Part shown: positions 25,507 to 33,895 of the stretch, one piece after another | Layout: every line of letters starts with the position of its first letter | Position numbering within the stretch: position 1 is the stretch's first letter | NCBI GenBank assembly: GCA_035308565.1 | Contig: DATGGK010000112.1 | Span: 1-64,000, forward strand | Length of the DNA stretch: 64,000 nt | Source: JANXLS01 sp035308565 | GTDB taxonomy: Bacteria; Planctomycetota; SZUA-567; H5-PLA8 | Direction of reading: 5' to 3' | Translations under genes and position numbers: made by a program | Notes under the pieces: generated by a model | What the model saw: the letters and a program-made list of their open reading frames with translations, nothing else | Databases searched by the model: none | Told to the model about the DNA's origin: nothing

Positions 25507-25849
25507 TCAGTTCAAATTCAAATCTTCAATGCGCAATGGGCGGCGCGAACTGTGGTACACGCGCAAAACGCGAACAATTGCCCGCTGCTTATCGACCTGA
25601 AACAAAATGCGGTACGCCGAACGCTTGTTGCCGTACAAACACTGCCGTACCTCCACTATCCACTTTTTTCTTTTGAAATTCTTGAGCAACGGGAAAGCGC
25701 AAAGGTGCTTCGGACAAAGCAAGAATTGCGGATTCCAATCCAAGATACCACGCGCTCGCATAGGACACGGAGGTTTCCGCTTTCAGCCAATGATATGCAA
25801 CTTCCATATCGTCATTTGCTTTTGGCATGATTTCGACGCGGAATTCCAA
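25507..25849 (-). pseudogene. ParE/RelE-family toxin, frameshifted
   Basis: The reading frame starts best at a TTG (25849) after GGAGG, inside the antitoxin end. It encodes 'FRVEIMPKANDDMEVAYHWL...WYLGLESAILALSEAPLRFP', the first two-thirds of a ParE/RelE toxin. At an A6 run near 25679 the frame is lost. The missing part ('WIVEVRQCLYGNKRSAYRILF...RVLRVYHSSRRPL') continues in another minus frame to 25507. Removing one A would restore a normal ~110-residue toxin. It is either a decayed toxin, a slippery-run expression control, or a sequencing error. Its antitoxin is intact. Confidence 0.8.
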
Positions 25850-26108
25850 GTTTCCTCCGCAACTTTTCAAATGCCTTTGCCGCTGGCACGCCTTCGCCGC
25901 GTTCGCCCTGGCGAATAGCTTCCCGCAACTGTTCCAAATCCCATGCTTTTAGCAGTTCTTCGTACACCGCGGGACCCATGACGATGGCTCCCGCCTTTCC
26001 ATTGACCGTCAGCACCATGGGACGCCCGGATTTACTCAGCCGCTTGGTGTACGCCTTGGCATTTCGCTGAAAATCGGTCAGCGAACGAATGTCGTTCATT
26101 TCAATCAT
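25812..26108 (-). CDS. Phd/YefM-family antitoxin
   Basis: A 98-residue type II antitoxin. The N-terminal 'IRSLTDFQRNAKAYTKRLSKSGRPMVLTVNGKAGAIVMGPAVYEEL' is the Phd/YefM DNA-binding fold that represses its own operon; the C-terminal part with 'EAIRQGERGEGVPAAKAFEKLRRKLG' would bind and neutralise the toxin. GGAGG is seven bases before the ATG. It overlaps the toxin start by about 38 bases, the usual coupled order. The pair sits between two superoxide dismutase genes. Confidence 0.88.
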   Translation of the reverse strand: MIEMNDIRSLTDFQRNAKAYTKRLSKSGRPMVLTVNGKAGAIVMGPAVYEELLKAWDLEQLREAIRQGERGEGVPAAKAFEKLRRKLGIPRRNHAKSK

Positions 26109-26189
26109 GGAATCCTCCGTTCGTCAGGCGTTTGCCAGCATCGAATTCCATGTTCTAAACATGCTTTAACTCGCAGTCAATCCCAAAAA

Positions 26190-26300
26190 TGCGTTGAACC
26201 GGTTTGTTCATAGGAGCGGCGGCACTCTTGCCGCCGTTGTTAGCCGGGACGGCATTCGGCAGCAAGAGTGCCGCCGCTCCTAAATAACTGGTTCAACTCA
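26190..26300. repeat. Repeat family GGAGCGGCGGCA, copy 3 (full length)
   Basis: Same element as 8427-8530 in the opposite orientation, with nearly all positions shared including the flanks TGCGTTGAACCGG and AAATAACT. The outer GGTTCAA flanks are themselves inverted, so the full unit is about 105 bases with inverted ends. Confidence 0.82.
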
Positions 26301-26304
26301 TCCA

Positions 26305-26340
26305 AAAATGAAATGGAGGAACGGCGTTCCGTTCCTCCAT
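26305..26340 (-). terminator. Hairpin terminator after cytosolic superoxide dismutase
   Basis: A perfect 12-bp stem (ATGGAGGAACGG / CCGTTCCTCCAT, four-base loop) starts 23 bases after the stop codon at 26363 and is followed on the minus strand by a T-rich stretch (TTTCATTTTTGG). Confidence 0.75.
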
Positions 26341-26362
26341 CTACACCAAAACGTGTCGAATG

Positions 26363-26968
26363 TTACGCCTTGAAGCGCTTGTTCACTTCCGTCCAGTTGA
26401 CCACGTTCCAGATCGCGTTCAAGTAATCCGGGCGGCGGTTCTGGTATTTGAGGTAGTAGGCATGCTCCCAGACGTCGATGCCGAAGACCGGCACGTCGCC
26501 GGTCATGATGGGCGAGTCTTGATTGGGCAGCGAGTAAACTTCGAGCTTGCCGCCTTTCTTGACCAGCCACGACCAGCCGCTGCCGAAGCGCTTGGCACCG
26601 GCGTCGTTCATCTTTTCTTTCAATCCGGCCAGTCCGCCGAAGGTGCTCTTGATCGCGTCGCCCACATCGCCGCTGGGTTCGCCGCCGGCGTTCGGCCCAA
26701 GCACGGTCCAGAAGAGCGAATGGTTGGCGTGGCCGCCGCCGTTGTTGATCACGGCCTGGCGGATCGCTTCGGGCACCGCCGCGCACTTGTCGGCGAGGAG
26801 TTTCTCGATGCTGAGGCTCTGCAGCGCGGCCTGGTCTTTGAGCGCATTGTTGAGGTTCGTCACGTAGGCGTTGTGGTGCTTGCCGTGGTGAATCTCCATG
26901 GTCATCTTATCGATGTGCGGCTCCAAAGCGTCGGTCGCGTAGGGCAGTGCAGGCAAGGTGAATGCCAT
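26363..26968 (-). CDS. sodA: Fe/Mn superoxide dismutase, cytosolic
   Basis: A 201-residue enzyme of standard length with no signal peptide. Ligands: His27 ('MEIHHGKHH'), His83 ('ANHSLFW'), Asp165 and His169 ('GIDVWEHAYYLKYQ'); Tyr35 is also present. Compared with E. coli SodA (26, 81, 167, 171) the spacing is conserved. It is a paralogue of the Tat-exported enzyme at 24751-25476, so the cell carries separate cytoplasmic and periplasmic dismutases. GGAGA lies before the ATG. Iron versus manganese is not settled by sequence. Confidence 0.94.
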   Translation of the reverse strand: MAFTLPALPYATDALEPHIDKMTMEIHHGKHHNAYVTNLNNALKDQAALQSLSIEKLLADKCAAVPEAIRQAVINNGGGHANHSLFWTVLGPNAGGEPSGDVGDAIKSTFGGLAGLKEKMNDAGAKRFGSGWSWLVKKGGKLEVYSLPNQDSPIMTGDVPVFGIDVWEHAYYLKYQNRRPDYLNAIWNVVNWTEVNKRFKA

Positions 26969-27214
26969 GGGAAAATCTCCTTTATGTTTGGTGAGGGGAC
27001 GAGTGAGGACGATCTGAGACGCGGCCCGCCTCCCCCGCGGCGGGCTTCAATCGTTGTTATAGCGCGGTTATGCGTGATGAAAACTAATTAATCAATCGCG
27101 AAAATGAAAAGATTGCGCGAAGGCTCCATGAAACTGTCTTCTCAAAATTGAAAACGGGTGCGGCGCCCGCAAATCTGCGGTTAATTTTTTTACGCTGTCC
27201 GATATGATGATCGT

Positions 27215-27637
27215 ATGCCCAGCACGCACACCATTACCCGCCGCGTCGAATTCTCGGAGACGGATTTGGCGGGCATCATGCATTTCTCGAATTTCTTTCG
27301 CTACATGGAAAGCGCCGAGCACGATTTTTACCGGCGGCTGGGTTTGAAACTCGTGACCGAATGCGCGGACGGTTCGTCGATCGGCTGGCCGCGGGTCAGC
27401 GCGACCTGCGATTACAAACGGCCGCTGAAATTTCAGGACGAAGTGGACGTGACGCTCAAAGTCGCTAAAAAAACCGAGAAGGCGATCACGTACGAATTCA
27501 GTTTCACGAAGAAGGGCGAAGCCGACGAAGCGGCGCACGGCGCGCTGACGGTCGTGTGTTGCTCCTTTCGCGGGGGCCGCGTGCAGGCGACGCTGATTCC
27601 GAAGGAATTTGACGAGAAGATTGAAATCGCGGTTTAG
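27215..27637 (+). CDS. YbgC/4-hydroxybenzoyl-CoA-type thioesterase
   Basis: A 140-residue hotdog-fold acyl-CoA thioesterase. The N-terminal 'RRVEFSETDLAGIMHFSNFFRYMESAEHDFYRRLG' carries the catalytic Asp17 and the 'HFSNFFRYME' helix; 'VSATCDYKRPLKFQDEVDVTLKV' and 'ALTVVCC' follow in family order. It hydrolyses an acyl-CoA in the cytoplasm; the acyl group is not evident. No clear ribosome site. It lies upstream of an EamA-like protein and a CoA-ligase-like protein on the same strand, which may form a loose operon. Confidence 0.85.
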   Translation: MPSTHTITRRVEFSETDLAGIMHFSNFFRYMESAEHDFYRRLGLKLVTECADGSSIGWPRVSATCDYKRPLKFQDEVDVTLKVAKKTEKAITYEFSFTKKGEADEAAHGALTVVCCSFRGGRVQATLIPKEFDEKIEIAV

Positions 27638-27676
27638 ATTCAAGTTTCAGGGTTTCAAAGTTTCAGGGTTTCATGC
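27638..27676. repeat. Word-repeat tract (GTTTCAGGGTTTCA)
   Basis: Imperfect tandem copies of an ~8-base word GTTTCAGG/GTTTCAAA directly after the thioesterase stop. One-armed member of the word-repeat class. Confidence 0.55.
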
Positions 27677-27689
27677 TTAGGAGGGGTCG

Positions 27690-28172
27690 ATGAAATTGCA
27701 TTGGGTTGTCTATGCGTTGATGACGGTCGTGACGTGGGGCGTGTACGGCGCATTCCTGAACAAGGGCGCGATCGGATTTGGACACGACCGAATCAAAGCG
27801 TTTCTGTTCGTCGGCGTGGCATACTTTCTGGTCGCGGTGCTTGCCCCTCTGGCGTACATCGCTATCTACAAAACCGGCTTCGATTTTGGCAAATTTCCCA
27901 ATGGCATCGTGTGGTCCTTGATTGCCGGAACGATGGGCGCCGCCGGAGCGCTCACCGTTCTGTTTGCGCTCAGCAACAATCCGGAAAAAGGGCCCATTGC
28001 CGCGTCGCAAGTCATGGCGCTGGTCTTCGCCGGCGCGCCGATTGTGGCCGCGGTGTACGGCTTGATCCTCAAGTATCAGGACGGCACGCTCAAATCGATC
28101 AATCCGCTTTTCATTGTCGGCCTGCTGCTTGGCGCCAGCGGCGGCGCGCTGGTCACGCTCTTCAAACCTTGA
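27690..28172 (+). CDS. EamA/DMT-superfamily half-size membrane protein
   Basis: A 160-residue protein with about four to five transmembrane helices ('WVVYALMTVVTWGVYGAF', 'AFLFVGVAYFLVAVLAPLAYI', 'SLIAGTMGAAGALTVLFAL', 'VMALVFAGAPIVAAVYGLI', 'FIVGLLLGASGGALVTL'). Layout and the 'W...Y..FLNKGA' start resemble one half of a drug/metabolite transporter (EamA). Half-size members work as dimers. GGAGG lies seven bases before the ATG. The transported compound is unknown. Confidence 0.7.
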   Translation: MKLHWVVYALMTVVTWGVYGAFLNKGAIGFGHDRIKAFLFVGVAYFLVAVLAPLAYIAIYKTGFDFGKFPNGIVWSLIAGTMGAAGALTVLFALSNNPEKGPIAASQVMALVFAGAPIVAAVYGLILKYQDGTLKSINPLFIVGLLLGASGGALVTLFKP

Positions 28173-28188
28173 ACCTGGAAGCTGAATC

Positions 28189-29481
28189 TTGAGTTTATTC
28201 CACGACGCCAGCGACGAGAAGCTCAAGCCCGACGATCTGCGCGCGCTGCAAGCCGCGAAGCTGCGTGCGCTTTTGGGCGTAGTGTCGTCGAATAAATTTT
28301 ACAAAGCACGCTTCAAAGCAGCGGGCATCAAAGGCGCCGATTTTTCCGCGCTGACGCTGGAGCAGCTCCCGTTCGTGTCCAAAGCCGATTTCGCGGCGGA
28401 TCAGGCCAAGTCGCCGCCGTTCGGCACGAACCTGACCTTTCCCGTCAACGAATATTGCCGCTTCAATCACTCCTCCGGCAGCACTGGCGCCGCGCCGCTG
28501 CGCTGGCTGGATACGCCGCAAAGCTGGGACTGGATGGTGCGCAACTGGTCGTACATTTTCGGCGCGGCGGGATTGAAACAAAAAGACCGCGTCTGCTTCG
28601 CCTTTTCGTTCGGTCCATTTCTCGGATTCTGGACGGCCTTCGAAGCCGCGGCGCGCATCGGCGCGCTGTGTCTGCCCGCGGGCGGAATGAGCACCTCGGC
28701 GCGGCTGCGCTTTATGCTCGACAACGGCATCACCGTCGTGTGCTGCACGCCGACCTACGCGATGCGCATGGCTCAGACAGCGGCCGAAGAGCGCATCAAC
28801 ATCGCCCTCTCGCCCGTGCGGATGCTGATCGTGGCCGGCGAACCCGGCGGCAGCGTCCCATCCATGCGCAAGCAGATCGAAGAATCCTGGGGCGCGCGCT
28901 GCATCGATCATTACGGCATGACCGAGACGGGGCCGGTCAGTTTCGAATGCGAAAAGACGCCGCTGCGCATGCACATCATCGAAAGCGAATACATCGCCGA
29001 ATGCGTTGACTTCAAGTCCGGCGCATCCGTTGCCGACGGCGAACCGGGCGAATTAGTGTTGACGAATCTCGGCCGCACGGCCAGCCCCGCGATTCGCTAT
29101 CGCACCGGCGACGTGGTGCGCGTGACGCGCAAGCCGTGCGCGTGCGGGCGCTCGTTCGCGTCGCTCGACGGCGGAATCCTGGGCCGCACCGACGACATGA
29201 TCATCGTCCGCGGCGTGAATTTGTATCCGAGCGCCGTCGAAGAAGTGATCCGCAGTTTTCCGATCGTGGAATTCCGCGTCGAAGTCACGCGTGTGCGGGC
29301 GATGAGCGAGCTGCGCATCCAATTCGAAGCCGATCCGCTGGAAGACAGTGCGTCGCTCGCAAAAAAGATCGCCGCGGAGCTGGACAAAAAGCTGGGCATC
29401 CGCGTGGCGGTCGAAAGCGCCGCCGCCGGCACGCTGCCGCGCTTTGAAATGAAGGCGCGGCGCTGGGTGGTGATGGGATAG
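28189..29481 (+). CDS. PaaK-like AMP-forming CoA ligase family protein
   Basis: A 430-residue member of the phenylacetate-CoA ligase (PaaK) branch of the ANL superfamily, adenylating a carboxylate and passing it to CoA. It shows the loop 'NHSSGSTGAAPLRW', 'IDHYGMTETGPVSFECE', 'RYRTGDVVRV' and 'GRTDDMIIVRGVNLYPSAVEEV'. A CxC near residue 318 is typical of the PaaK zinc-like region. The start is TTG after GGAAG, sixteen bases after the previous stop. Substrate is not predictable from sequence; the thioesterase two genes upstream may share the acyl-CoA. Confidence 0.85.
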   Translation: MSLFHDASDEKLKPDDLRALQAAKLRALLGVVSSNKFYKARFKAAGIKGADFSALTLEQLPFVSKADFAADQAKSPPFGTNLTFPVNEYCRFNHSSGSTGAAPLRWLDTPQSWDWMVRNWSYIFGAAGLKQKDRVCFAFSFGPFLGFWTAFEAAARIGALCLPAGGMSTSARLRFMLDNGITVVCCTPTYAMRMAQTAAEERINIALSPVRMLIVAGEPGGSVPSMRKQIEESWGARCIDHYGMTETGPVSFECEKTPLRMHIIESEYIAECVDFKSGASVADGEPGELVLTNLGRTASPAIRYRTGDVVRVTRKPCACGRSFASLDGGILGRTDDMIIVRGVNLYPSAVEEVIRSFPIVEFRVEVTRVRAMSELRIQFEADPLEDSASLAKKIAAELDKKLGIRVAVESAAAGTLPRFEMKARRWVVMG

Positions 29482-29489
29482 CAATCGCG

Positions 29490-31064
29490 CTATCTCTCTC
29501 CCGGTCCTCTCGGCCCGCCCGGCCCGCGTCGATCCGCATTCCGCGAATCTTCCGCGCCCCAGAATCCGCCGATGATGTACGGAAATTTCCCCGGCGTCAC
29601 ATGGTAATGCCAACCGCGTTCTTTATCGTAATGCATGTTGAATGTGTTGAGCGCATTTTCGCCTTTCAAATCCTTCGCCATCACGCCCGCGCTCTCGTAC
29701 GGGCCATAGACCGGAAATCCGTCGAAGGCCCAGCCGAGCACGCCGGAATGCGCGGTGCCTTCGTCGGCCCACGGCGATTTCACACAGATCGGATACTTGT
29801 GATAATGGTAGCGGTTGTCCTGGCTCGGGTGTCCGCAGCAGCGATCCATTATGTTCGATGCGTCCATGCTGCCGGCGTCGAATGGATTGTAGAACACCAC
29901 GCCATTGACCGCGACGCCGATGGCGCCCATGTGCAGCGCGCCGTTTGAATTGGCGGTGTCGGTGACGTAATGCTTGGGATTCGCCTCGGGATTCAGCGGC
30001 AGATAATACGTGTAGTTGTGCGCCTGAATGTAATTGGGATTGTGCGGCCCGTAGCCTTCCTCCGGAAATTTCGCCGTCGGATGATTCGGAATGTTCTTCG
30101 CGTGCATGATCAAATGCGTCGCGGTGAATTCAAGCGTCACGCTGTCGGGGACGAACGTGTCCTGCGTGACCACGGCGCCGCGCTCGTCTTTAAATCCCGC
30201 GCGCATCCACGCCGACATGTTGCCCGCGAACGGCGTCTGCAATTCCTCGCCGGTTTTGTAAAAGAGCCGATTGGCGTTCGACGCATCGAATTTCTTCGTC
30301 GCCGCTTCGCCGTTGCGCGCATCGAAATACCAATGCCCGCCCAGCGGAACAAGCGTGCCTTGCGGCTTGGGCGGGGCGGGGGACTTTAATGTCCACGCCG
30401 AACCGATCGACCCGGCGGGATCGGGAATGCGTTCGAGCGAAAAATCGTCCACGAAAAACGCGGCGTTGTGCAGCACCGTCGCGCTGCCATGCGTGAAACC
30501 GACGCTCAAATGGACTTCATCGACTTCGGAAAATGGCAATCGGAAATCGAATTGATACGTCCGCCACACTGCTGCGCCACCCGTGCGGAAATCGCCGTTG
30601 ACCGCGAAATCCTTGCGATCTTGTTCGATCAAGCCGTAGATTTTCTTCGTGATGCCGTCGAAATAATTCTTCCCGCCGCCGCCGTAAAAATCCGCTTTCA
30701 TAAACACATCGCCGCCGCTCACCGCGAAATTATCCTGCGGCAATCCGCGCATCGAAAAGCGGAACCAGCGGCCGGCTTTGCCGTCGAGATTCTTCACTGC
30801 CTGCGCTACCGAGCCATTCACGTCGCCGTCCGTATCCTTCGCGCCGCCCGAATCCAGCGCCACGCCCATGCTCGCATAATCACGGTGCGTGTCGCCCATG
30901 AAGCGGTACACGGCATTGCCGTGCAATTCGTACTCCGCGGGCGCGCCCTTCGAATCGCGCGCTTCAAATCCGCCGTTCTGAACCAGGTTCGGCGGCGGAT
31001 TCTCCGATGCCAGCGCGATCAACGCGCACGCGCCCAATGTGGAAACAAACAGAATCTTTTTCAT
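29490..31064 (-). CDS. Secreted YHYH-domain protein
   Basis: A signal peptide (1-18) is followed by a jelly-roll-like region of about 190 residues ('NLVQNGGFEARDSKG', 'FFVDDFSLERI', the layout of carbohydrate-binding modules). A C-terminal YHYH domain (about 330-495) carries the name motif 'RYHYHKYP', 'HSGVLGWAFDGFPVYGPY' and 'CCGHPSQDNRYHYH'. YHYH proteins are secreted, function unproven; the His-rich motif suggests metal binding. The tail is Gly/Pro/Arg-rich. AGAAGG precedes the ATG. It converges with the CoA-ligase-like gene with an eight-base gap. Confidence 0.82.
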   Translation of the reverse strand: MKKILFVSTLGACALIALASENPPPNLVQNGGFEARDSKGAPAEYELHGNAVYRFMGDTHRDYASMGVALDSGGAKDTDGDVNGSVAQAVKNLDGKAGRWFRFSMRGLPQDNFAVSGGDVFMKADFYGGGGKNYFDGITKKIYGLIEQDRKDFAVNGDFRTGGAAVWRTYQFDFRLPFSEVDEVHLSVGFTHGSATVLHNAAFFVDDFSLERIPDPAGSIGSAWTLKSPAPPKPQGTLVPLGGHWYFDARNGEAATKKFDASNANRLFYKTGEELQTPFAGNMSAWMRAGFKDERGAVVTQDTFVPDSVTLEFTATHLIMHAKNIPNHPTAKFPEEGYGPHNPNYIQAHNYTYYLPLNPEANPKHYVTDTANSNGALHMGAIGVAVNGVVFYNPFDAGSMDASNIMDRCCGHPSQDNRYHYHKYPICVKSPWADEGTAHSGVLGWAFDGFPVYGPYESAGVMAKDLKGENALNTFNMHYDKERGWHYHVTPGKFPYIIGGFWGAEDSRNADRRGPGGPRGPGER

Positions 31065-31161
31065 ATAAAAACCTTCTGCGCCAACGCGTATGTTGTTTTA
31101 AAAAACTGCCTCTTCGCTGCAATAAAGTGTGTGCGCCAGCCGCTCCGTTATCAAAAAAGTG

Positions 31162-31242
31162 TGTGAGTTCGAGAGTATGAGAATAGGGAGTAACGAGCCA
31201 CCCAATTGTAAACTCAGAACTCTCTACTCTCTACTCTCACAC
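31162..31242. repeat. Word-repeat palindrome (GAGAGTATGAGAA / CTCTACTCTC)
   Basis: The left arm (GTGTGAGTTCGAGAGT...) and right arm (...ACTCTCTACTCTCACAC) are imperfect reverse complements made of ~8-base words, with a loop of about 25 bases. It lies in the 228-base gap between the YHYH gene and recJ, in which no gene is seen. Confidence 0.7.
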
Positions 31243-31292
31243 TAAATTCGCGCATCGCAGGGTGGCCCACCCATCTGCGCCGCATCGCGACA

Positions 31293-33101
31293 TCAAACCC
31301 CGCTCGCGCGAAACGCTTCGAGCACCAATTCCACGCTCGATTCGCCGCGGAATGTATTGATTTGCGGGCGGAAGGCGAGGTCGAGCGCTTGCTTCTGCGT
31401 GGCGTCGCAAAGCGTGTTGAAATGCTCCGCGCAGTTGAACGCGATCACGCGGCGCGCGGCGTTGCCCTGGCGGGCGAAGAATTGGACGTGCTTTTCGTCG
31501 CGGCCCATGAGCTTGGGCGCGGCGGGAAGTTCGACCCCGCAAAGCGCCAGCGTCGGTCGCGGATTGCCCATTCCGCAGGGTTCGAAGAGCTCGAGTTCGT
31601 CGCAGAGTTTTTGCGAGAGATCCGCCATGCGCACGCGGCCGTCGATGCGGATGCGCGGGATCAGATCGTCTTCGCGCAACAATTCAAAGACGACGGATTC
31701 GAAGAGCGTACGGAAGTCGTCGAGATTTTCGACGCGCAGCGAAAGGCCCGCGGCGGCGGCGTGACCGCCGAACGTGATGAGGTGCGCGCTGGAGGCGTGC
31801 AGTGCGTCGTGAAGATTGAGGCGGCCGGTGGAGCGGCCGGAACCGTGAGCGGTGCCGTCCTCGGTGCAAATCGCGAGCAGCAGCGCGGGGCGGTTGAATT
31901 CTTCGACGATGCGCGAGGCGGCGATGCCGATCACGCCGCGGTGCCAGGCGTCGGAGCCGAGCACAAAGCCGCGGCAGTGCGGGCGCGCTTCAAGCGTGGC
32001 AAGTGCTTGCGCGCGCGCGTCGCCGATGATCTGCTCTTCGATGGCCTGGCGTTCGGCGTTCAAGCCGTCGAGCGCGCGGGCCAGTTCCAACGCGCGAGCG
32101 GGATCGTTCGTGAGAAGGAGCTCCAACGCATCGGCGGCGCTGCCGCAGCGGCCCGCGGCGTTCAGGCGCGGACCGACGCGAAAGCCGATGTCGCCCGGCG
32201 AGATGTCGTCTGGACGGCCGTCGTCGCTGTTGAGGAGCCGCGAAACTTCAAGCAGCGCGCGCAGGCCCGGCAGTTTGGTGTGGCGCAGCAGTTTCAATCC
32301 ATGATGCACCAGCACGCGGTTTTCGCCGATGAGCGGCACGACGTCGGCGACGGTGCCGATCGCGGCCAGCGCCATGGCGTCGAGCAGAAACGCGCGAAAT
32401 TCGGGTGTGACTTTTTTGTTTTGCGAATAATGCACGGCCAGCGACCAGACGAGTTTGAAGGTCACGCCGGCGCCGCAGAGTTCGTTGAACGGATACGCGA
32501 TGGCAATGTCGGTGCGCTTGGGGTTGATTACGGCCACCGCGCGCGGCAGCGTTTCGCCGGGCAGATGATGATCGGCGACGATGCAATCGACTCCGGCGGA
32601 GTTGAGCGCGGCGATGGCCTCGACGGCGGTGATGCCGTTGTCGAGCGTGATCACCAAATCCGGTTTCCGCGCGAGAATGTCGCGCACGGCCTGCTCGCTG
32701 AGGCCGTAGCCGTTCTTGCGTTCGGGCACAAGCGCGTCGTAGGTTACGCGCAGATTTGGTTTGCGATTCAGGAATTCAAAGAAGCGCGCCAGCAGCGCGG
32801 TGGAAGTCACGCCGTCGGCGTCGTAATCGCCGAAGAGGACGATGCGCTGCTTTTTTTCAATGGCTTCGGCGATGCGCTCGACGGCGCGCGCCATGTCCGG
32901 CAGCAGCGCGGGATCGTGCAGCAAATCCATGCGGCGCGAGAGAAAATCCGTTGCGCTCCCCGCGGATTCGAAGCCGCGATGCAGCAGAATCCGCGCCGAG
33001 ATTTCGGAGACGCGCAGTTCGGCGGCCAGCGCGCGGATGTGCGCGCTTTCCGCGGAATCGCCGGCAAATTCCCAGCGGCGCTGAGCGAAGGAACGTGGCA
33101 T
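31293..33101 (-). CDS. recJ: Single-stranded-DNA exonuclease RecJ
   Basis: RecJ degrades single-stranded DNA 5' to 3' in recombination and repair. The 602-residue protein has DHH motifs I-III: 'LFGDYDADGVTS' (Asp92-Asp96), 'VITLDNGITAVE' and 'VADHHLP' (177-179), then 'LCGAGVTFKL', 'IGFRVGPRLNAAGR', and the DHHA1 motif 'FGGHAAAAGLSL'. Normal length, no interruption. No ribosome site is obvious before the ATG. It is followed by an unrelated gene pair, and its long opposite-strand open frame is a shadow. Confidence 0.95.
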   Translation of the reverse strand: MPRSFAQRRWEFAGDSAESAHIRALAAELRVSEISARILLHRGFESAGSATDFLSRRMDLLHDPALLPDMARAVERIAEAIEKKQRIVLFGDYDADGVTSTALLARFFEFLNRKPNLRVTYDALVPERKNGYGLSEQAVRDILARKPDLVITLDNGITAVEAIAALNSAGVDCIVADHHLPGETLPRAVAVINPKRTDIAIAYPFNELCGAGVTFKLVWSLAVHYSQNKKVTPEFRAFLLDAMALAAIGTVADVVPLIGENRVLVHHGLKLLRHTKLPGLRALLEVSRLLNSDDGRPDDISPGDIGFRVGPRLNAAGRCGSAADALELLLTNDPARALELARALDGLNAERQAIEEQIIGDARAQALATLEARPHCRGFVLGSDAWHRGVIGIAASRIVEEFNRPALLLAICTEDGTAHGSGRSTGRLNLHDALHASSAHLITFGGHAAAAGLSLRVENLDDFRTLFESVVFELLREDDLIPRIRIDGRVRMADLSQKLCDELELFEPCGMGNPRPTLALCGVELPAAPKLMGRDEKHVQFFARQGNAARRVIAFNCAEHFNTLCDATQKQALDLAFRPQINTFRGESSVELVLEAFRASGV

Positions 33102-33220
33102 GTGCGCAAGTTAACCGCGAAGGGGACGGAAGTCAATTTTTTGCAACAACCAATCGCGCGAATCTTCGCGAAGGGGATTGAGAAACTGTTTCGGAGCTTC
33201 GCGAAGCGAAGTGCCGCCGT

Positions 33221-33262
33221 TCTCCCCCCTCCCCTTGGGGGAGAGGGGCCGGGGGTGAGGGG
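33221..33262. repeat. CCTCTCCCC repeat, intergenic copy
   Basis: CTCCCCCCTCCCCTTGGGGG-AGAGGGGCCGGGGGTGAGGGG between recJ and the 142-residue gene; nearly identical to the copies at 52620-52662 and 61109-61150. Confidence 0.8.
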
Positions 33263-33280
33263 TGGCCGTGCGATTCGTTG

Positions 33281-33709
33281 CTACTTATGCTTCGTCTTGC
33301 CCTTCTTAAACATTTTCTCCACTGCGTCCGCGCATGCGGCCAAATTAAAAATCACGCCTTCGAAGGCGTCGAAGCTCAGGCCGCCGATGAAAATCGCCAT
33401 CGACAATTCGTAGCGCTTTTCGACGGGGCAGACTGCGACGCAGTGATCCCAGCAGATTTGCAGCGTGGATTGGAGGATGCCGACGGCGTCGTCGAACGTG
33501 GCTTCGGGCATTTCAGCAGTGCGGGTGGTGACGCAGATCAGGTCGTTGGATTCGTCGATCCAGGCCAGCGCGTCAAAGGGGCGGCCGTTGGAGGTGAAGA
33601 GCACGCGCGAATCTTCCGCGACTTGAATGCCGCCCGCCGGCTTTTCCAGCGCGCGGCAGAAATCGCAGAGCTTCTCCAAGTGATATTTTCGTTCGAGGCT
33701 GTAGTCCAT
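33281..33709 (-). CDS. Hypothetical protein, chaperone-like size
   Basis: A 142-residue protein with no family I can name. It is mixed alpha/beta: N-terminal helix ('MDYSLERKYHLEKLCDFCRAL'), a strand-rich middle ('IQVAEDSRVLFTSN', 'ALAWIDESNDLICVTTRT') and a helical cysteine-containing end ('FNLAACADAVEKMF', then a lysine-rich tail). The layout recalls YbjN or type III-chaperone-like folds, but this is weak. GAGG precedes the ATG. It lies upstream of recJ on the same strand with a repeat between. Confidence 0.55.
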   Translation of the reverse strand: MDYSLERKYHLEKLCDFCRALEKPAGGIQVAEDSRVLFTSNGRPFDALAWIDESNDLICVTTRTAEMPEATFDDAVGILQSTLQICWDHCVAVCPVEKRYELSMAIFIGGLSFDAFEGVIFNLAACADAVEKMFKKGKTKHK

Positions 33710-33792
33710 TTTCGGCCTCAGAATAATGCATCTTGCGCGGGGTTTAAAGTGGCCTTTCGCGGCAATTGAAGGCTGGTTCCCGCAGACGCCTT

Positions 33793-33885
33793 ATCCTCAC
33801 CCCGCGAGCGAGTATGCGCGTCGGCGCTCTCCCGGAGGGAGAGGGCCGGCGAGCGCGGCCGTTTGCGCTCGCGGGGTGAGGGAAA
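33793..33885. repeat. Degenerate long CTCACCCC/GGGGTGAG palindrome
   Basis: Arms CTCACCCCGCGAGCG and CGCTCGCGGGGTGAG enclose an inner CTCTCCCGG-AGGGAGAG hairpin and CGGCGAGCGCGGCC. It is related to the CCTCTCCCC family but about twice as long. It lies between the small hydrogenase-like subunit (stop at 33896) and the upstream end of the next minus gene. Confidence 0.7.
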
Positions 33886-33895
33886 ATTCGCCCGC

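Noticed and set aside
25589..25870. Independent 93-residue protein
   Set aside because: It is the N-terminal two-thirds of a ParE toxin; the rest is in another frame after an A6 run.
31362..33413. 683-codon open frame on the plus strand opposite recJ
   Set aside because: Arg/Gly/Ala-rich with no domain; it is the reverse-strand shadow of the well-supported recJ gene in a GC-rich genome.
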